This document shows, in pieces, positions 62,379 to 64,000 of a stretch of DNA of 64,000 nt; the first letter of the stretch is position 1; each line of letters begins with the position of its first letter. This stretch comes from Acanthacorydalis orientalis (lineage: Eukaryota > Arthropoda > Insecta > Megaloptera > Corydalidae): the NCBI GenBank assembly GCA_034766995.1, contig CM068318.1, forward strand, positions 32,006,956 to 32,070,955, written 5' to 3'. The position numbers were made by a program, and so were the translations under genes. The notes under the pieces are model-generated. The model ran no database searches. It was not told the origin of the DNA and worked only from the letters and a program-made list of their open reading frames with translations.

Positions 62379-62702
62379 CACCATATTTATAACTGTAATT
62401 ATATAGAAAGATACTCATATAATTTAAAAGAAATTAATATGTTTCAGGTTGCCTTATGATACAAACACAAGTCCGGCGTTCGAGATAACATATTTTATTT
62501 TTTGTCTAGATATTATTTTTACAGCGTTTGGTATAATGGGTTATGACATGTTATTTGTTGCATTTATGGAAATTTTAAATACTCAATTTGAATTACTGCA
62601 TGATGCTATAGAATCAATTGGAAAAAATGAACAAGATGCTGACGAAGGCAAATTGTTTCATGATTTAACAGCATGCATAGAGTATCATCAGAAGTTAATA
62701 AG
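55989..62702 (+). CDS. Insect odorant receptor gene (7tm_6), incomplete at both ends
   Basis: Three coding exons (55989-56215, 56291-56532, 62448-62702) splice in frame to about 241 codons without a stop. Odorant receptors are seven-pass membrane proteins that form ligand-gated cation channels with the co-receptor Orco in sensory neurons. The visible part includes a start-proximal VTRLNYLFKGPQLLLKTAF, hydrophobic segments in all three exons (about four in total), and LPYDTNTSPAFEITYF, typical of the extracellular loop before the fourth segment. DMLFVAFMEILNTQFELLHD and CIEYHQKLIR follow, typical of the intracellular loop. A full receptor is about 380-400 residues. The first exon and start codon upstream, and the C-terminal exons beyond the window, are missing. 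Intron 2 is 5.9 kb and loaded with transposons. The subfamily and ligand cannot be told from this. Confidence 0.88.
56291..56532 (+). CDS. Odorant receptor exon 2 (visible)
   Basis: The acceptor aattgtag is at 56283-56290. The frame starts GLIKHCLLYYNKEKVRNMIH and continues through a helix NIYIFMAIMFCQVLIIFP to KLPGEKQLPLSAW. The last W codon is split: TG here and G in the next exon. The donor is atg|gtatgt. Confidence 0.88.
56544..57409 (+). mobile_element. DUF4817-type IS630/Tc1-mariner element in the receptor intron
   Basis: Inverted ends 'aaatgtatacacactt' near 56560 and its complement near 57385 are bounded by TA. Plus frame 56751-57041 reads WYFKHENVCVVQRQWQRRLT then LTIAHIRDKFKTNSTLCDVY, the helix-turn-helix of DUF4817-type transposases. 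The rest is too short (866 bp in total) to hold a catalytic domain. It begins 11 bases after the donor GT of the receptor exon. It is related to 456-1183. Confidence 0.72.
57900..59270 (+). mobile_element. Full-length inactive mariner in the receptor intron
   Basis: Ends 'gcatttttaaagtaagg' and the complement of 'ccctactttaaaaatgc' are bounded by TA duplications; length 1371 bp. Broken plus frames run in mariner order. CEFRAKIWFLLAKNNSATEI is the N-terminal helix-turn-helix, followed by a CAVCGPNVMS / CRLFKERRMN linker. The first catalytic region is VLDDET.ISYINIESKQ, followed by LLVDFLKVE-like sequence. CAFSR.C occurs in one frame, while the alternative frame gives LFHDNVRPHTTAET, the second Asp motif. 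YAPDLASRNHHLF has lost the third Asp. A TA array at 59143-59180 lies between the gene and the right end. Confidence 0.85.
59342..59384. repeat. (TA)n microsatellite
   Basis: Uninterrupted TA array. Confidence 0.95.
59580..59840 (-). CDS. Possible nested gene or first exon, unrecognised
   Basis: An ATG in good context (aaaaaATGtc) opens an 86-codon frame on the strand opposite to the receptor, inside its intron. It starts MSRFEMLDSKKVMNTYQFSK and has mixed, non-repetitive composition, for example HPSMLEQSRSLIMSDQTFDN. A possible splice donor (ctgcag|gtgtaa) at about 59609 would end the coding part after KLTAG, with further exons at lower coordinates. Otherwise the frame ends at 59580 in VITFVKKN. 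No domain, signal peptide or membrane segment is evident, and I do not recognise a family. A TATA box 43 bases upstream supports it. The low base complexity of the region means chance cannot be excluded. Confidence 0.35.
   Translation of the reverse strand: MSRFEMLDSKKVMNTYQFSKIDPIINNDKFHPSMLEQSRSLIMSDQTFDNTSILKTFFEMNSLVRYTSYYSYHKLTAGVITFVKKN
59883..59890 (-). promoter_or_regulatory. TATA box candidate for the nested ORF
   Basis: TATAAAAG on the minus strand, with the ATG about 43 bases downstream, leaving a plausible start site and a very short leader. In AT-rich DNA such matches occur by chance, though this one has the canonical form. Confidence 0.35.
59895..60740. other. AT-rich intron sequence
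   Basis: Receptor intron; nothing recognised. Confidence 0.5.
60746..61788 (+). mobile_element. Degraded mariner in the receptor intron
   Basis: Imperfect inverted ends pair 'atttggaaagttcgcagcg' near 60750 with the complement of 'gtgaacttctcaaattg' near 61785. Plus frames read MDKVEHRAVIIFFLSKK (N-terminus), RFVTTDENEIHHYIPQSTQQ (first catalytic motif, W changed to E), and LKQWKH. LIHYLPKCQTITEQYYAKLL, LDRLDQTICEKELDLSKK, IIFHQDN (second Asp retained) and HPVYSSDLTASYFQ (third Asp lost) follow. At about 1.04 kb it is shortened and carries multiple stops. Confidence 0.82.
61790..62447. other. 3' part of receptor intron 2
   Basis: AT-rich with a TA array at 62338-62374. It ends in the acceptor atgtttcag at 62439-62447. 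Confidence 0.7.
62448..62702 (+). CDS. Odorant receptor exon 3 (visible)
   Basis: Starts with the G completing the split W codon, then LPYDTNTSPAFEITYFIFCL, a helix reaching GIMGYDMLFV, ILNTQFELLHDAIESIGKNE, and an acidic loop (QDADEGKLFHDL) leading to TACIEYHQKLIR. The donor is aag|gtaata. This is the best-conserved part of the gene and contains no disabling change. Confidence 0.9.
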
Positions 62703-62718
62703 GTAATATAATATTCGA

Positions 62719-62788
<70 letters not shown>
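62719..62788. repeat. (TA)n microsatellite
   Basis: TA array starting 17 bases after the receptor exon 3 boundary. Confidence 0.95.
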
Positions 62789-62790
<2 letters not shown>

Positions 62791-62929
62791 CCTGACACGT
62801 GGAATATATTTCCCAAGTATTTACTTTTCCAATAATAAAATAGTAAATACCGTTTAATATGTTAGTTTCTCCAATGTACTATGAATGCATTCTTCAATTA
62901 ATCTTTACAATTTTTAAACTTGCTAGAAA

Positions 62930-63258
62930 GAGTGTCAACTCTCCATATTTTACACACACACTTTATTTTTCACTATAACAACTCGTCTTCACACTCTATT
63001 AGTATAGTTTTTGACCAAAAACTAAGTAACTATTGCTTCGAATCTGCCATACCCATTAATCTCGTCTTCTGTGATTTATTTTTATTCCTGAAATTAAAAT
63101 TGAAAATCAATGTAAAAATATTCACCAGTGTGGAAGAAATTCAAGACGATGACGAAAGATGACTATAGAAGAATACTTTAAGAGATTTAAATGGAATCGC
63201 AGTAGGTTTTATACCAGAAGATTTTTTTAACAATTTCGGAAATACTTACCCTTCCCGC
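62930..63258 (+). mobile_element. C-terminal mariner relic
   Basis: The plus frame reads FHYNNSSSHSISIVFDQKLS, a decayed second Asp motif (HHDNAPSH type, Asp to Asn), then PINLVFCDLFLFLKLKLKIN with the third Asp kept, and TSVEEIQ. It ends in cccgctcgta just before a TA array, similar to other mariner ends here. Only the last third of the transposase remains. Confidence 0.65.
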
Positions 63259-63259
63259 T

Positions 63260-63260
63260 C

Positions 63261-63311
<51 letters not shown>

Positions 63312-63316
63312 TAAAT
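63260..63316. repeat. (TA)n then (AAAT)n
   Basis: TA array followed by aaataaataaataaa. Confidence 0.9.
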
Positions 63317-63319
63317 AAA

Positions 63320-63659
63320 GTTCTCTGTCCATATTCATAGGTCACTTTTTTAAAAATTATTTTTTTCATTCCTCCCTTTCAGAATTAATTACAAATTACT
63401 TTATCGAAATCGACGGGTGTATGAAAAAAATATTTTTTTGTAAAATGATTTTATGTATATTATTCTTAATCGCTAATTCACTTTACCCCACATCTTTAAA
63501 AACTGAATTTGTTTTTATTTAAAGATATTATTGCAGAAAAGGTCAAAGTTGTCTCGCATGTTGTTAATTTGTTTCTTGGTTTAATGTATAACTTATGAAA
63601 ATGGTTATACAAATGTTACAAAGTTAATACATACTACCTTTAACACACACACACACACA

Positions 63660-63732
<73 letters not shown>

Positions 63733-63960
63733 TTTGACTTTATATATCAAAGAGATATGTGTGAATTATATGTGTTAATTTGTGTGAATTATATGTGTAA
63801 TTTTTTTTTATGTTTTATGCCTGTCTTTTGTCTCGATAAGAACCTAAATTAATTATGGAAATAATTTAATTTATAAAAAAATACATTTAATACTCACTAC
63901 GATTTCTGTATTCTTAATACCTTAAAATATCAAAAATGTTTATATTTCCATACAGTTTTT
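63320..63960. other. AT-rich, receptor intron continuing
   Basis: No further receptor exon was identified. A (CA)n and TA array lies at about 63641-63729. Confidence 0.5.
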
Positions 63961-63964
63961 GTAC

Positions 63965-64000
<36 letters not shown>
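63965..64000. repeat. (TA)n microsatellite, runs off the window
   Basis: TA array reaching the last base. Confidence 0.95.

Noticed and set aside
62350..64000. Search for a fourth receptor exon after 62702
   Set aside because: The only coding-like segment downstream is a mariner relic at 62930-63258; no receptor motif is seen before the window ends.

Overview
This is a strongly AT-rich stretch of animal nuclear DNA, almost certainly from an insect. The evidence is an insect-type odorant receptor gene (7tm_6 family) split by GT-AG introns, many mariner-type transposons, and several dozen (TA)n microsatellites. A hymenopteran such as a bee or ant is my inference from the receptor style, AT content and transposon set; it is not proven. 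Host coding sequence is sparse, and most recognisable content is transposon wreckage and low-complexity DNA.

Layout. 0-12 kb: a DUF4817-like IS630/Tc1-mariner remnant, a degraded mariner, a duplicated (TA)n cassette, a non-autonomous hAT element with 8-bp target duplications, and a TIR-bounded Tc1/mariner-type element. 12-22 kb: a deleted Hsmar1-like mariner; two near-identical internally deleted mariners (14.5 and 18.7 kb) lacking the DNA-binding region; an IS630-type transposase remnant; and a degraded mariner. 25.3-26.6 kb: a near full-length dead mariner. 28-29.4 kb: piggyBac-like MITEs next to two coding exons, the second terminal, of a plus-strand host gene I do not recognise. 30-41 kb: mostly AT-rich intergenic DNA with fold-back palindromes, a third piggyBac-like MITE, diverged repeats, one possible minus-strand exon and another Hsmar1-like MITE. 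42-51 kb: a Tigger/pogo relic, two IS630-type tails and a full-length dead mariner. 52-54 kb: duplicated TIR fragments and a 5'-truncated mariner. 54.7-55.25 kb: two hairpin-bearing repeats with hammerhead-like cores, possibly Penelope-like element termini. 55.4-55.9 kb: the second copy of a dispersed repeat. 56-62.7 kb: the odorant receptor gene, incomplete at both ends.

The receptor has three coding exons that join in frame. Its 5.9-kb second intron is more than half transposon: three separate elements, one starting 11 bases after the splice donor. The intron also holds a small minus-strand ORF with a TATA box, a possible nested gene. No tRNA, rRNA, CRISPR or bacterial-type operon was seen. 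The strongest leads are the hammerhead-like repeat pair, the fold-back palindromes at 33.8 and 38.9 kb, the recurring short perfect hairpins, and the association of mariner ends with (TA)n arrays.
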